Part shown: piece by piece, positions 46,546-57,576 of the stretch
Position numbering within the stretch: the stretch's first letter is position 1
How the letters are laid out: each line of letters opens with the position of its first letter
Assembly: GCA_024195265.1 (NCBI GenBank)
Contig: JAJLRJ010000005.1
Coordinates: forward strand, 19,090,036-19,154,035
Length of the DNA: 64,000 bases
Origin: Dendrophyllia cribrosa
Taxonomy: Eukaryota; Cnidaria; Anthozoa; Scleractinia; Dendrophylliidae
Direction of reading: 5' to 3'
Program-made: the position numbers and the translations under genes
Notes under the pieces: model-generated
What the model was told of the DNA's origin: nothing
Database searches by the model: none
The model's input: only the letters and a program-made list of their open reading frames with translations

Positions 46546-47220
46546 TTTCGAGAAAAAAATCATTGAGATATACAACCTTTCATTAAGTAAAAAGGCTAAC
46601 AACAATATTTTACCTCGGACCATTTCTTAAACAACAAACAGCGAATGCCGAAACTTTTGCCAAGCTAAAATTAAGTTAGCGTACACAATCAGTTGAGAGT
46701 TTCTACGAAGAGCTTTCGTCTACTCAAAGAACGGGACAGAGTGGTGACTACAAGAATTAAAACACAGTAAAATGGCATAGAATGTCTTAGTTACAAGTGT
46801 TTCGTATCTTAAAAAGTTCAATTCAGAATCAAAACAAATTGAACAAACACACGGCTACGAACCTAAATATAGCGGCGAAAAGTCGGAAAGAACTGCAGCG
46901 TACAAAAATTCACAGCTAAAGGATACAAGAAACGGTTAAAACATCGTACCTGTAGTTGATTAGTGGCTTTTTATTCCCTTCCATCAGCACCAAATTTTCA
47001 GACATCGAAGTACAAGCTGAGTCGATCAATGTTGTTTACAAACTTGCTCGTTTTTTAGCTCCTACAGCCGTAATGACGAGATCAGAAACTTTTCTGAGAA
47101 AGCATCAAGTCTATATCATATTCCAGAGGTGATTACCAAAGGAAAAAGGAATTTTACAAAAATTGTGCTCCTTCATTCACTCCTTGTCGAGCGGTTAAAC
47201 TTTGAACCAGTTTTCATTTA

Positions 47221-48824
47221 GGGACGGACTATTAGATTTTTGAGGGGGGGGGGGGGGGGGGGGGGGTTGGGCAATTTTTTGGTGCAGGATATTTTTTTGT
47301 ACGCTCGAGACTGTGCAGGATTTTTCTTTTTGCCATGATTTGCTTGCATGATATTTTTTTTGCGAGTCTATATGTTTTAATGCCTGACACATACGTGTTA
47401 GGAGTACTAGAAAGGCCATACTAGAGACAGGAATACTATGGCAAGTCAGATCTGATGTAACAGCAGCTTGATAGCATAAAGCCTGGCCGCGGTGTTGTAA
47501 CTGCCCCTATAATTTTCTTTACACCAGCCCCCTGTTGGTACAGGGACGGCGCCGGAAATATAATGTTGGTGGGTGAATCTCCTGTGCCGAGCGCCGAAGG
47601 CGCGAGTTTCTACGGGGGTCCGGGGGCATGCTTCCCCGGAAAATTTTTGAAATGAAACTCTCTGAAATGCTATTTCCAGCGTTTCTGAGACCGGAGAAAC
47701 AGTTTCCAAGGCCAGCTTTGAGTTCAGTTTAATTCTCATGAAAAGTACATGTACACGAAACACTTTCTGAAACTTGGGTGTAACTCCATTTTGGTTGTTT
47801 GTTCAAAGTAAATTCGACTGTCACTCGAATATTCTCTGTCAATTCTTTTCAGTATGGGAAGGCTTTGGAAACGAATTTTCCAAAGCGATTTTCTCTGTCA
47901 TTAGAGGCAGAAAGAAACTGATTTCCAATATCAGCCATGTTCAATTTGTCAGTTAATGCAATGTCTGGATAATGCAATGATTTAATCTTTCTTGTGACAT
48001 AGTTTGTTCGTAGATATGTCTTGAGCCTTCTTAGGGCAGAGGCCGAGCGCTAACTCACAGCATTGATGGATTTGTTTGATGGATTTGTCGGTAGCTGGAG
48101 TCCGATAGCTGACGTCCGAGTAACTCAAGGGGTATTGAAATGCTTGGTTCACAATATCCAATCTCCAGTCTAAAGTCAGTCACAATATCTCCGATACTAA
48201 AATTGTAGGCTTTTGATTAATTAACGGAATATTTATTTTGCAAACTCTAATGCATTAAAGTGCCCCGCCATCAGATCTGGTCAAAGGATGTTGCTACACT
48301 ATTCATCTCCGCCCACCGCCATTTTGAGCTGTCGAAAGTTGGTGGGGCAAATGCCCCACCTGCCGCACCGATAGCGCCGCCCCTGCAATTACAATCTTGT
48401 TGTACAACACATAAACAAAGTGTTTCTCATCCATTGAGATATACATGTACTTACAATGCCACTGAACAACTATAAAAGAGCCATTCTTTGTGTCAGAAAA
48501 TATCTTATATGCTTATGAAATCAGCTAAAAAGCCTACAAAGAAACACAACTTACGTCGGGTCAAAAATAAACCATTGTTATTGGCTAAACTAAACAAGCT
48601 AATGAAAAGATAGAACATTTGATCCTCCCCAAGTGCATATAAGTCGCTAACATTCTACAACGTCAGTGTGATTTATTTGTGTTCTGACCGTCTGCTTCTG
48701 GATATAAAATATTGTTCTAAAAATATAAAGCTTTGCAGGAATTTTTTTCCCCGGGGTTTTTGTTTTGCATGATATTTTTTTTGCAGTTCAAGGCCGTGCT
48801 CGAATTTTTTTTTGGTATTTGCCC

Positions 48825-48888
<64 letters not shown>

Positions 48889-48909
48889 AAAAATCTAATA
48901 GTCCGTCCC
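47221..48909. mobile_element. PIF/Harbinger-like element with poly(G)/poly(C) in its ends
   Basis: The ends GGGACGGACTATTAG and CTAATAGTCCGTCCC are inverted and TTA flanks both (47218-47220, 48910-48912). Just inside lie 23 G (47244-47266) and 60 C (48827-48886), followed by matching TTGGGCAA/TTGCCCAA and GCAGGATATTTTTTT-type sequence. No transposase. Another element is nested at 47540-48386. Confidence 0.8.
47540..48386. mobile_element. hAT-like nested element
   Basis: The left end CAGGGACGGCGCC faces the right end GCGCCGCCCCTG; both subterminal regions contain GGTGGG / GCCCCACC words. No target duplication is visible. It lies inside the 47221-48909 element. Confidence 0.5.
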
Positions 48910-49296
48910 TTAGCTACGATCAGCTACGCCAAGAAACACTGCGACCGCGACAACGCGAAAATTTCGCGCCTTTTTTGTCCTGACCAATCATGTGAACAAT
49001 ATTTTTTCTCTTTTCTTCTCTTCTCTTTTTTTCTTTCTTTTCCCTTTTTTAACTAATAGTGCACGCACTTTTTCGCCCAAAAACACGAAATTGCAGGCAG
49101 CAGTCATTTTCACTTTCCTTCAAAATGCCAAATTTACCGCCATCGCTGGTTATACGTCATGTGGACATAACATATATCGATAACTTTTTGACCATATTTG
49201 GGCAGTGTATCAATGTGTTGAATTATAAATATATATATATATATAGAGATTTGTAGAGATGGATTACTTGGTCGAAGACATTTATTCACTGCTACT

Positions 49297-49347
49297 CAGA
49301 GTTTCATGCTTCTTACGAAGCAATCATCAGGCAACTGCCTACAATAA
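49297..49347 (-). ncRNA. Hammerhead ribozyme, left arm (antisense)
   Basis: The exact reverse complement of the motif in the right arm; it would be made only from a minus-strand transcript. Confidence 0.75.
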
Positions 49348-49405
49348 CGGATACATAGAATACATACAAAATTTGAAATTACAGAACAATACCTAATGGC
49401 GTGAC

Positions 49406-50158
49406 GTGTACCAAGAAGCGCTCCACAAAAGTGGCTACAATTACAACCTGGCATACAAAGAGTCGCGCAACGAGTCACAACAATCACGAATGAACCGTCC
49501 AAGGAAAATTCTTTGGTACAATCCACCCTACAGCATGAACGTCAAAACAAACGTAGGAAAGTGCTTTCTTTCTCTCGTTGATCAACACTTTCCCAAATCA
49601 AATCCACTCCACAAGATTTTCAACCGGAATACGCTTAAATTGAGCTACAGCTGCATGAATAATATAAAATCGATTATATCCAGCCACAACAAATCACAAA
49701 TTAATAAGTCTGATCTCACCCAAGATAGTAATTGTAACTGCCGGAACCCAAGCACGTGCCCCATGAACGGAAAATGCAACGACACAAACATCATTTACCA
49801 AGCTGAAGTCACAACATCATCCTCCAAAGAGACATACGTCGGACTTTGTGACACAGCGTTTAAATTAAGATACAGAAATCATGTATGCTCATTTAGAAAT
49901 GAAAAATACAAGCATGCAACAGAATTAAGCAAATACATCTGGAGCTTAAAAGAAAGAGACGTCATTTACAACATCAAATGGCGTAAGATTAAACAAGCAA
50001 GATCGTATTCAAATGTAAACAAGCGTTGTAATTTATGTTTATGGGAAAAATATTTCATCATATGCAGACCCGAAATGTCAACACTGAACAATAGAAGCGA
50101 ACTCCTATCTACTTGTAGACATTCTAAGAAATTCCTGTTGAAAACCGTATTCGTTTAG
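49406..50158 (+). CDS. Penelope-like connector + GIY-YIG endonuclease fragment
   Basis: The 250-codon frame starts at the inner edge of the left arm (GTG, no ATG until MNRPRKILW). It contains the connector typical of cnidarian Penelope-like proteins ([35 protein letters not shown]), a cysteine cluster [15 protein letters not shown], and a GIY-YIG nuclease ([26 protein letters not shown]). The RT domain upstream is absent. The frame ends 19 bases before the right arm with no internal stop, so the nuclease could still be made if a start is supplied. Function as an endonuclease is inferred from the family. Confidence 0.85.
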   Translation: MYQEALHKSGYNYNLAYKESRNESQQSRMNRPRKILWYNPPYSMNVKTNVGKCFLSLVDQHFPKSNPLHKIFNRNTLKLSYSCMNNIKSIISSHNKSQINKSDLTQDSNCNCRNPSTCPMNGKCNDTNIIYQAEVTTSSSKETYVGLCDTAFKLRYRNHVCSFRNEKYKHATELSKYIWSLKERDVIYNIKWRKIKQARSYSNVNKRCNLCLWEKYFIICRPEMSTLNNRSELLSTCRHSKKFLLKTVFV

Positions 50159-50238
50159 TTAACCAATCATATCTCCGCACGTCACGCCATTAGGTATTGT
50201 TCTGTAATTTCAAATTTTGTATGTATTCTATGTATCCG

Positions 50239-50304
50239 TTATTGTAGGCAGTTGCCTGATGATTGCTTCGTAAGAAGCATGAAACTCTGAGTAGCAGTGA
50301 ATAA
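50239..50304 (+). ncRNA. Hammerhead ribozyme, right arm
   Basis: Core: CTGATGA (50256-50262), helix II TGCTTC/GAAGCA with a GTAA loop, GAAA (50281-50284), then CTCTGAGTA with cleavage expected after GTA (50293). Helix I pairs TTGC (50252-50255) with GCAG (50294-50297), and beyond an internal loop TTATT (50239-50243) pairs with AATAA (50300-50304). One U-U mismatch sits at the base of helix II. Helix III (ACTC/GAGT) is near-palindromic. Confidence 0.8.
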
Positions 50305-50409
50305 ATGTCTTCGACCAAGTAATCCATCTCTACAAATCTACATATCGCTCTAGTTTATCTATTGAGCACTTTTATAGCTGATGAAGTCTTCAATTCATTA
50401 TTTTATTAT

Positions 50410-50490
50410 ATTATATATATATATATATATTTATATATTTATTATAGCACTGTTTCCATAAATGTCCAGTAGCGCTTTACAATAAAGAAA
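50410..50490. repeat. (TA)n and a short dispersed-repeat end
   Basis: A TA run is followed by TTATTATAGCACTGTTTCCA and AGCGCTTTACAATAAAG, a sequence style common at the ends of invertebrate interspersed repeats. Confidence 0.4.
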
Positions 50491-52138
50491 TATGTTTATA
50501 CAAAAATAGCAAATTACAACCTTAAAATGATAAATTAAACCATCAACATGAAGCTACAAAGTATCCAAATTTAGCTTAATATGTTACTGTGAATATGAAG
50601 CTGCAATTTAACATTTTGCTGCTCTTTGTTACTTCCGAAAACTCCGGCCACGGAGTAAAAACGCAAAGAATGAGATAAACGACTTCAGTCTTGAAACAGT
50701 TCATTTACAAGTTTTTATTTTTTCTTTGCAGCATTAAACAACAACTTTTAAAAATTAGTGTAATGATTATAAATAACGTATATGACTTGGAGCATTTGTT
50801 ACTTACGAGACTCTTTAATCAACAAAGACTTGAAGTACTCAACATTTCCCCGGTGCTTCAACTACAATTGTAACTTCAAGTACATTCAAATTAAGTTACC
50901 CGCTTCCCTGTATTATTCTGTAAAACGAACATTATGAATCTTCACAAACCTCTGAACATCGCTAACATCGTCATCAATTACAACTGTTGATGTAAATTAA
51001 GTAGTCGATGTAGCTATAAAATATAATATTTTGTAAAATTTTTCTTAATAATTAAAACAAGTCTATTTGTAACGAACATAAAAAGATAAAAAAGATTGGT
51101 GTATATGAGAGTTTCGATGAAATTATTTCCCTTTTTTTTTCTGCCAGAAAAGCAACAAACTGTACTAAACAATTTGCTGGTCGGCTCTCTGAGCGCGGTG
51201 ATTTTGTAATCTAGTAAATTAAAACTAAATTCAAAACTAAAAAAAGGAATAATAAAGAACATTTATGTATAGGACGCCTATTTGCTTGCTGTGTAAACTC
51301 GAATTCTAGAGTATTCTTCGGCAGATTTCGGCAGCCTTCAACAGCTCCCCGGCTTCTTCGAAAGCGCGAAGTCGCTCATACAAAAAAAAGTTATTGGCTA
51401 AGATGAAAATTGTAGTCAAAAAAAGAAAGAAAGAACGAAAATTTGCATGGTCCTGGACCACATTCTTCTCTGTCCTTATCAGCACGGCCATTATATGTAC
51501 CAAGATGGATGACACACTTGTAAAGCAACTGCACCGCTCATTACGTTTTCGATGGTGTCACTTGAGATTGTCACCCTTTCACTGTCAATGGCATGTTTTG
51601 AAAGTCAAACTTCAAATGTAAGAAAAACAAGTTGATAACACGTCTTGATCAAGGCTTTTCACTGCCAGCGAAAGGAGAATATTGCTTATATCATTGTTTG
51701 CATTTTTGCTTCATTAGCATAGATCAAACAATAAGCTACTAACAAATGGACTGCATAAACTTAAAGATCATTTCTCACTTGGTAATCAGAGTAAATATTT
51801 ATCTGTGTTGAATACTCTCGGAGAAGTAAGCTTTCAAAAACTCTAAAATTTACAAAGACTATTTGGCTTGGTGGCCAAGAATTCCTCTTCTCCCCTCCCG
51901 CTTTCCATTCGTTGGAAAATTTGAAACTTTAAAGGTCCATTTCTCGAAAACTATTCACCACATCACGCTTAAATGTTCTGAGGGTACTAAGTTTGGCAAG
52001 CTCTTTAGATTCATGGAGTTAATTTAATTGTCGCTAGGTGTGTCATTTATGCTAATGCTTGCTAATGTGTGCTAATGAGGCATAAAACAGTAAACAAAGA
52101 TCCTCTTATTCCATTGTCGCCTCAGAAGATCACAGTTG
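50491..52138. other. Intergenic / 3' flank of the PDZD8-like gene
   Basis: No supported exon. A minus-strand frame ending at 51306 (tail EEAGELLKAAEICRRIL) looks helical, but no acceptor or homologous context supports it. Confidence 0.35.
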
Positions 52139-55100
52139 TCACAGCTGATACGAGTCCAGTTCCTCTGCTTCAACACAACTTTGAAATCCAGCACAGTACT
52201 GTAACATGAGCATCGCTAGTGCTTGACTTCTTTCTTCTGATTTGCTCTAAAAAGCGCAACAAAATAGTAAATATTATTGTGTCACTCAGTAAAATGGAAA
52301 TGAGTTGAACCAAAAAGGGTTTTTTTTAAATCGTTTGAAAACGAGGGTTTACAAGAGTTCACACTCTCTGATAGCACCAAAGAATTTAATTTCTAGTTAA
52401 TTCTAATGAAAAATTTCGAAATATCAAACTGACTGAGGGCGCACGAAATTCGACGCGAGGGCATGTGGTTGACGATCAAGGGAAAGTTTAAATTTTTGTC
52501 GATTCCTATGAAGTCAAACTGGAAAGGCGAGCACGAGAGTTGATGATAAACAGAGAACGGCAGTTTGAGCTCTCGTCGATTCTCATGAAAATGTGGGCAG
52601 ATTCAAACACGATGAGAGGACATGAGAGCGCTAAACCGAGAGAAAAAGTTTCAATTCTCGTCGGTTCTGGCGAACTCAAACTCGATGAGTGGGCAAGGGA
52701 CTCGAAATATCACTTGTATGTGGCTCAACATTTACGGTACCCTTTACATTCTCACATTCTTCATATTCTTCTCACTTACGATCTGCTCACGTGCCGCCTC
52801 GTAACTCAAACGGTAGAGCGACGGAAGATATTCGCTCTTTGCTCTCTGCTAAAAGCTAATTAACTCACAAGTAAGGACTCAATGACGGCCTTTTGTCTCC
52901 TTTCTTTTGCTTGACTTCTCTGTTCGTACAACTCTGCGCGTGTTTCGTTTTCTTCGTCAATTTCCACTTGTAGTTTGTTCATCTGGAAACAAGACAGCCA
53001 TTCGTCAATTTGTACAAGTGTTTGTATAGGTATTGGCTAGTATGATTTCAGTGATATTTGCCAATAGAATCGCCACTGATATTTCCAACAAATGTCTTGA
53101 AGGCACGCTTTGAAACTTTCAAGAACGGAAATTTATTTTCCTATTTGCATGACCATAAAATGTATACAGTATTGCAAAAGCTTAAAAGAATTAAGAAACT
53201 ACAATAAGAAAATGAAGAAAGCAAAACTACAATAAAGTAACATCGGTTTCAGTCGATAACAGATTATTGCGGAGATGTAAGCATGAAAAGATGAATTCCA
53301 TAATTTGAATATTAACAAAATAATTAGGGAAGTTCATAAGTGTTTTGGTTGCTTCTATAGGAGATAGTTGATTGATATTCGATAGATGACACTATCAATT
53401 ATGGAGACATGTAGCGCTGTTTAGCTGTTCTAAATTTTGAGTCTGTGGACGAAATCCTATGGTGTGACCATTCAAATGAAATCTCTTTGGCAGTACTTTT
53501 GCATGGTGCAATGTACCTTTTGTTTTTCAATATAATCTGGGATTTTTCTTGAATTTTGATTTTTGGAACTCTTGGAAGTGAAAGGGTTAAATCGTCTTAC
53601 CATGTCTTGTAACTTTTTTTTGCGAGCCTCCAACGGAAGATTAGAAAACAGTTCCCTTCCAGCCTAAAACGAAATTAAAAGTTAATAAAATCCTTTACAA
53701 ATGACGACATTAAGAACTAGAAAGTGAACCTTAACCCGCACGTTGGGATTAATAGCGGAGCTTTCGCGGGCCAAAGGCCCGCTGCGGAGCCCATACTCAT
53801 AGAACCTATGCCCGTCATTTTTCATGGCCATGGCTAGCGGAATGTTTCATGGGCGGCGTCTGTAACATGTGTGTCGCGCAAGGCTAGTTCCAACCTCGTT
53901 CCCAGGGTCTCTCTCTCTTCAGCTACGTCATCATCGGGAGAGACCCTGGTTGCGGCTGGTCACGTGCCACCCAGAATCTGGGTGGTAATAAAAAATTTTG
54001 TTAGGGGAGGGGTAGTAAAGTGTACATTTGTCGCTTTACCGAGAAAGGGGAGAAGTGTTTTGAGGCATTATCGGTCATCAGAACAAGCTTACAGCCAAGC
54101 ATTTCGTGATCACACAAGTATTTTCGACCTGTAAGCGGTTCATGTTGTTGTCAACTCAGCCAAAACGTTTCTGAGCGACGGAAAGCACGTTAAAAAACCT
54201 CGTTTCTTCAGGGATGGAAACAACACCGCAACGGTCAATATTTCGCGCAGGCAAATGCCACGAACCGAGCTGAATTCGACATTTAGCCAGTATCAGGCTC
54301 CTTAATATGTGAATACAGAGGTAATCTTTATCCTTATGCTTTATTTTATGCTAAATTTATACTGTCAGATGGCCAATTAGCCGAAAAAACTAACTAAAAT
54401 CAGAGAATACGCGACCGATCGAAATCAACACTTTGTTGACAAGATCAATAAATTACATTGGGCAACATTATACAAATTATATTTTATATTTTATCTACAA
54501 GCTAAGATTTAGACACGAATGCAGCACGCAAACTCAAGAATTATTACATTCTGGTCAATAAAAGCATCATTTTATAAAGCAAACGATGTGTGTGAAGTTA
54601 TATTTTGTTGAGGCAATATCGAATTCAAATCTCAGTGGATAAATAAACGTCTGGCTCTTTTTACCTTTGTTGAATTTAGAAGGTGACCGAAGGCTTTCAA
54701 AAGTGTACATATCAAAATGTTACATGCCAGTGTGTTTGAACGAATGAGCCTCTTGACAAGCATTTCTTTCGTCTTCTGTTCGTTCGAGAAGATGAACGAA
54801 AATAGTTATTGACCCTACCCCGATGGAAAACATTTTGTCACAGGGTGGCACGTGACCAGCCGCAACCAGGGTCTCTCCCGATGATGACGTAGCTGAAGAG
54901 AGAGAGGCCCTGGGAACGAGGTTGGGCTAGTTCGCGGGCGCGTATGACGTCGCAAAACATGCGCGTATGACGCCACACAACATCCGGGATCTTCGCTGTT
55001 AGGCTCAGCCTATCTATATATATTACAAGTACTTTTAAATTCTCCTAAACTAACTAAACATGTTTGCACAAGGTTATGTCTAAACAGTGCGCAGGTAATG

Positions 55101-57541
55101 ACTGTTATGTAAACGACTGGTAATAGGCCTTATGTACGATGACGTCACCAGCTCAAACTTTACCACCAAGCCTCGTTTGTACGAGATTCCTTGCAAACCT
55201 TTAACAAGTTCACGTTGTTTTTGAGTGGGTAATTTTTTCAACTTTGCTCCTTTGAGAATACATTGATGAGATTGTCACAGGTTTACATTTCAAAAGGGCT
55301 GTTGCAAACCCATGTAAAAATCCATGCAAAGCCGCACATGTCTTGGCGGTAGGATCCGGACAGTATAAGTATGTTGCAATCTACAAGTTAATTGGGCAGT
55401 GCTTGCTAGAGTGGCGCAGGCGGTTTCCGTAGCATGTAGCAAGGAGAAATATTACTCCCACCCGGGACGGGTGGGATGCTAGACCATCGCAGGTTTGCCC
55501 CGCCCTTGTCATTAGTCAATCTCGCATGTGCAAGTGAATACGAACGTATTTCATAAAGGCTGTTCTTTTCATTCAAAGTTCACATAAATTTATTGATTAT
55601 TTAATTCCTATATTTACATAACGTAAATTACGTAAATGGAATTAATGCTTATTAAAATGTTAGGACTTAACTGACCTCTCTTACTCTTTCTGAAGCTGTT
55701 ACAATATCGCTCGCCTCTACTGCCTTGACTTTCTTATCCAACTCATGTTTATTTAGATCAGCTGCTTGTTCTGTGCTTTCTGACTACAAAATATAGAGTT
55801 GAAGAGCAAATAAAACGAGGCATTAACAAGAAAGAAATTGATTTGAAACAGAGTCAACCTGTCGAAATTCAGTATAAAACTTATATGTGCAATCGGAGAC
55901 ACGTTCATACCTCACCACTCGTGTCTATCTTCTGATCATCTTTACCAACTTGTTTCTTTTCCTCTTCGTCAGATGACTTTTCTCGTTTAGTAGCGTGTTG
56001 ATCGTGCTCCGATTCACTCGAGCCAGCCTCTGCGATGGACTCTTGATCATTTTTATTTTCTTCTTCTCTCTCCTGTTTGTCGCTGCTTTCAGGTTTATCT
56101 GGCTTCCTTGAAAACCAACCAGGGGTGGATTTTGTGGCACTGTGAAAGACAGAGGAATGTCACTGACTTAGATCCCCCATTGCGATCGGTTTATGTTTAG
56201 TCACTGCGCAAGACTACCGATAGCTTCTATCCACCTTCATCAAAGGGCCAGTTTACGTGAGAGTTTTCGTCCCGGGTAAAGTTCATCTCGGGTTATTTCC
56301 TTTTTGCTGTTTACATGGTATCGTCCCGGAACCCTCGCCTAAGCACCAGGGCCAGGTTGTTCAAAGCACGATTAAGCTAACCCAGGATTAGCGTCAATTT
56401 TGAATCCAGTTAAACAACTCTACAATTGAAAATTTTCCAAAGTTTTCTGCCCTTCGGTTTCGACTTTAACTTGTCTTTACTACTAGCTATTAACGACCGT
56501 TTGAAAACATTTTAAAACAGAGAAATCCTCGGTTAACTTTTAATCCGGGATTAGCGTTAATCGGCTTTCAAACAACCGGGCCCAGGACGATATCATCCCG
56601 GGATGAAACGCTAAGAAAAATTCCATGGGGATGAAAGTTTGATCAGCCATTCTGTTATAATGAGCGCAATTTCACCAGTTGATGATAATCAAAGCTCACT
56701 GTGAGTTTTTTGAATTTCTGTAGAACTTTCTTCTTACAGTGTTTCCCAATTCAAAAATCAATTTATTGGAAAAATATTGTTTTGTGTCCATTTCACTCAG
56801 CTGAAAACAACACTTACTTCACTTTGAGCGAGATGACTTTCGTCTCGGGCTCCCGGGATGAAACTAGTCATGTAAACAAATTTTTTGTAATCCGGCCCGG
56901 AACGAAACTCATCTCTCCTTTCAATTAAACGGGCTCTTAAAGACAAGATGATCGTAATTGATCGCACAAAAAAAGCTCTACTCTCCCTGACTACATAACT
57001 GTCTAATTTTTCGATTTTCGTTGATCAATTTGATGGAAATGTGTCTCTTCGCTAATTCCATAGCCTTTAACGAGAAAATGGCTCAAGAGTTCTCCAAAAA
57101 GATACCTGGTGTCGGGCGGGCTATATCAGACTTCTCCAAAACTCAATCTCAACGCAAAACGGCTAACTGATTTCAACACTTTTTCTTTTCTTTACCTACA
57201 AAGAACTGAGAGATTGTTCTTGAAACATTTGGGAGTTGGTAAAGTCAACAGAGAGAACAGGATACTGACACTGAAATTAACATAATAAAAAGAAACTGAA
57301 CATACCGTACGCAGTGCGTGTAACTCATACAATTCTGCAAACATTTCTTGTGGCAAATCATGGCGCATGTTCTACACTGAAACGCAACTTTCGTCCAAAC
57401 CTGGAGAAGAAAAAGGTACCACAAATTGGTTCGATAAGAAGAAAAATCAAATGGCAAGCAGCTTGTCTGTGTTTCTGTGTGTCTGTCAGTAATTCAGTCA
57501 GCCAGTCAGTCCGTCAGTCAGTGAATTAATCCTCTGTTAGG

Positions 57542-57576
<35 letters not shown>

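Larger units (their letters stand above)
49247..50339 (+). mobile_element. GIY-YIG-only Penelope-like element with inverted hammerhead repeats
   Basis: Two 162-bp arms (49247-49408 inverted, 50178-50339 direct) match perfectly by eye, so the insertion is recent. Each arm carries a complete hammerhead. Between them is one frame for a Penelope-like connector and GIY-YIG domain, but no reverse transcriptase. No clear target duplication is seen; the left flank is a (TA)n run. Confidence 0.85.

Noticed and set aside
48733..49056. Proline-rich frame
   Set aside because: It is a translation of the 60-base poly(C) run.
51306..51515. Minus-strand frame ending EEAGELLKAAEICRRIL
   Set aside because: It looks helical, but there is no clear splice acceptor and the PDZD8-like gene already ends at 52139.
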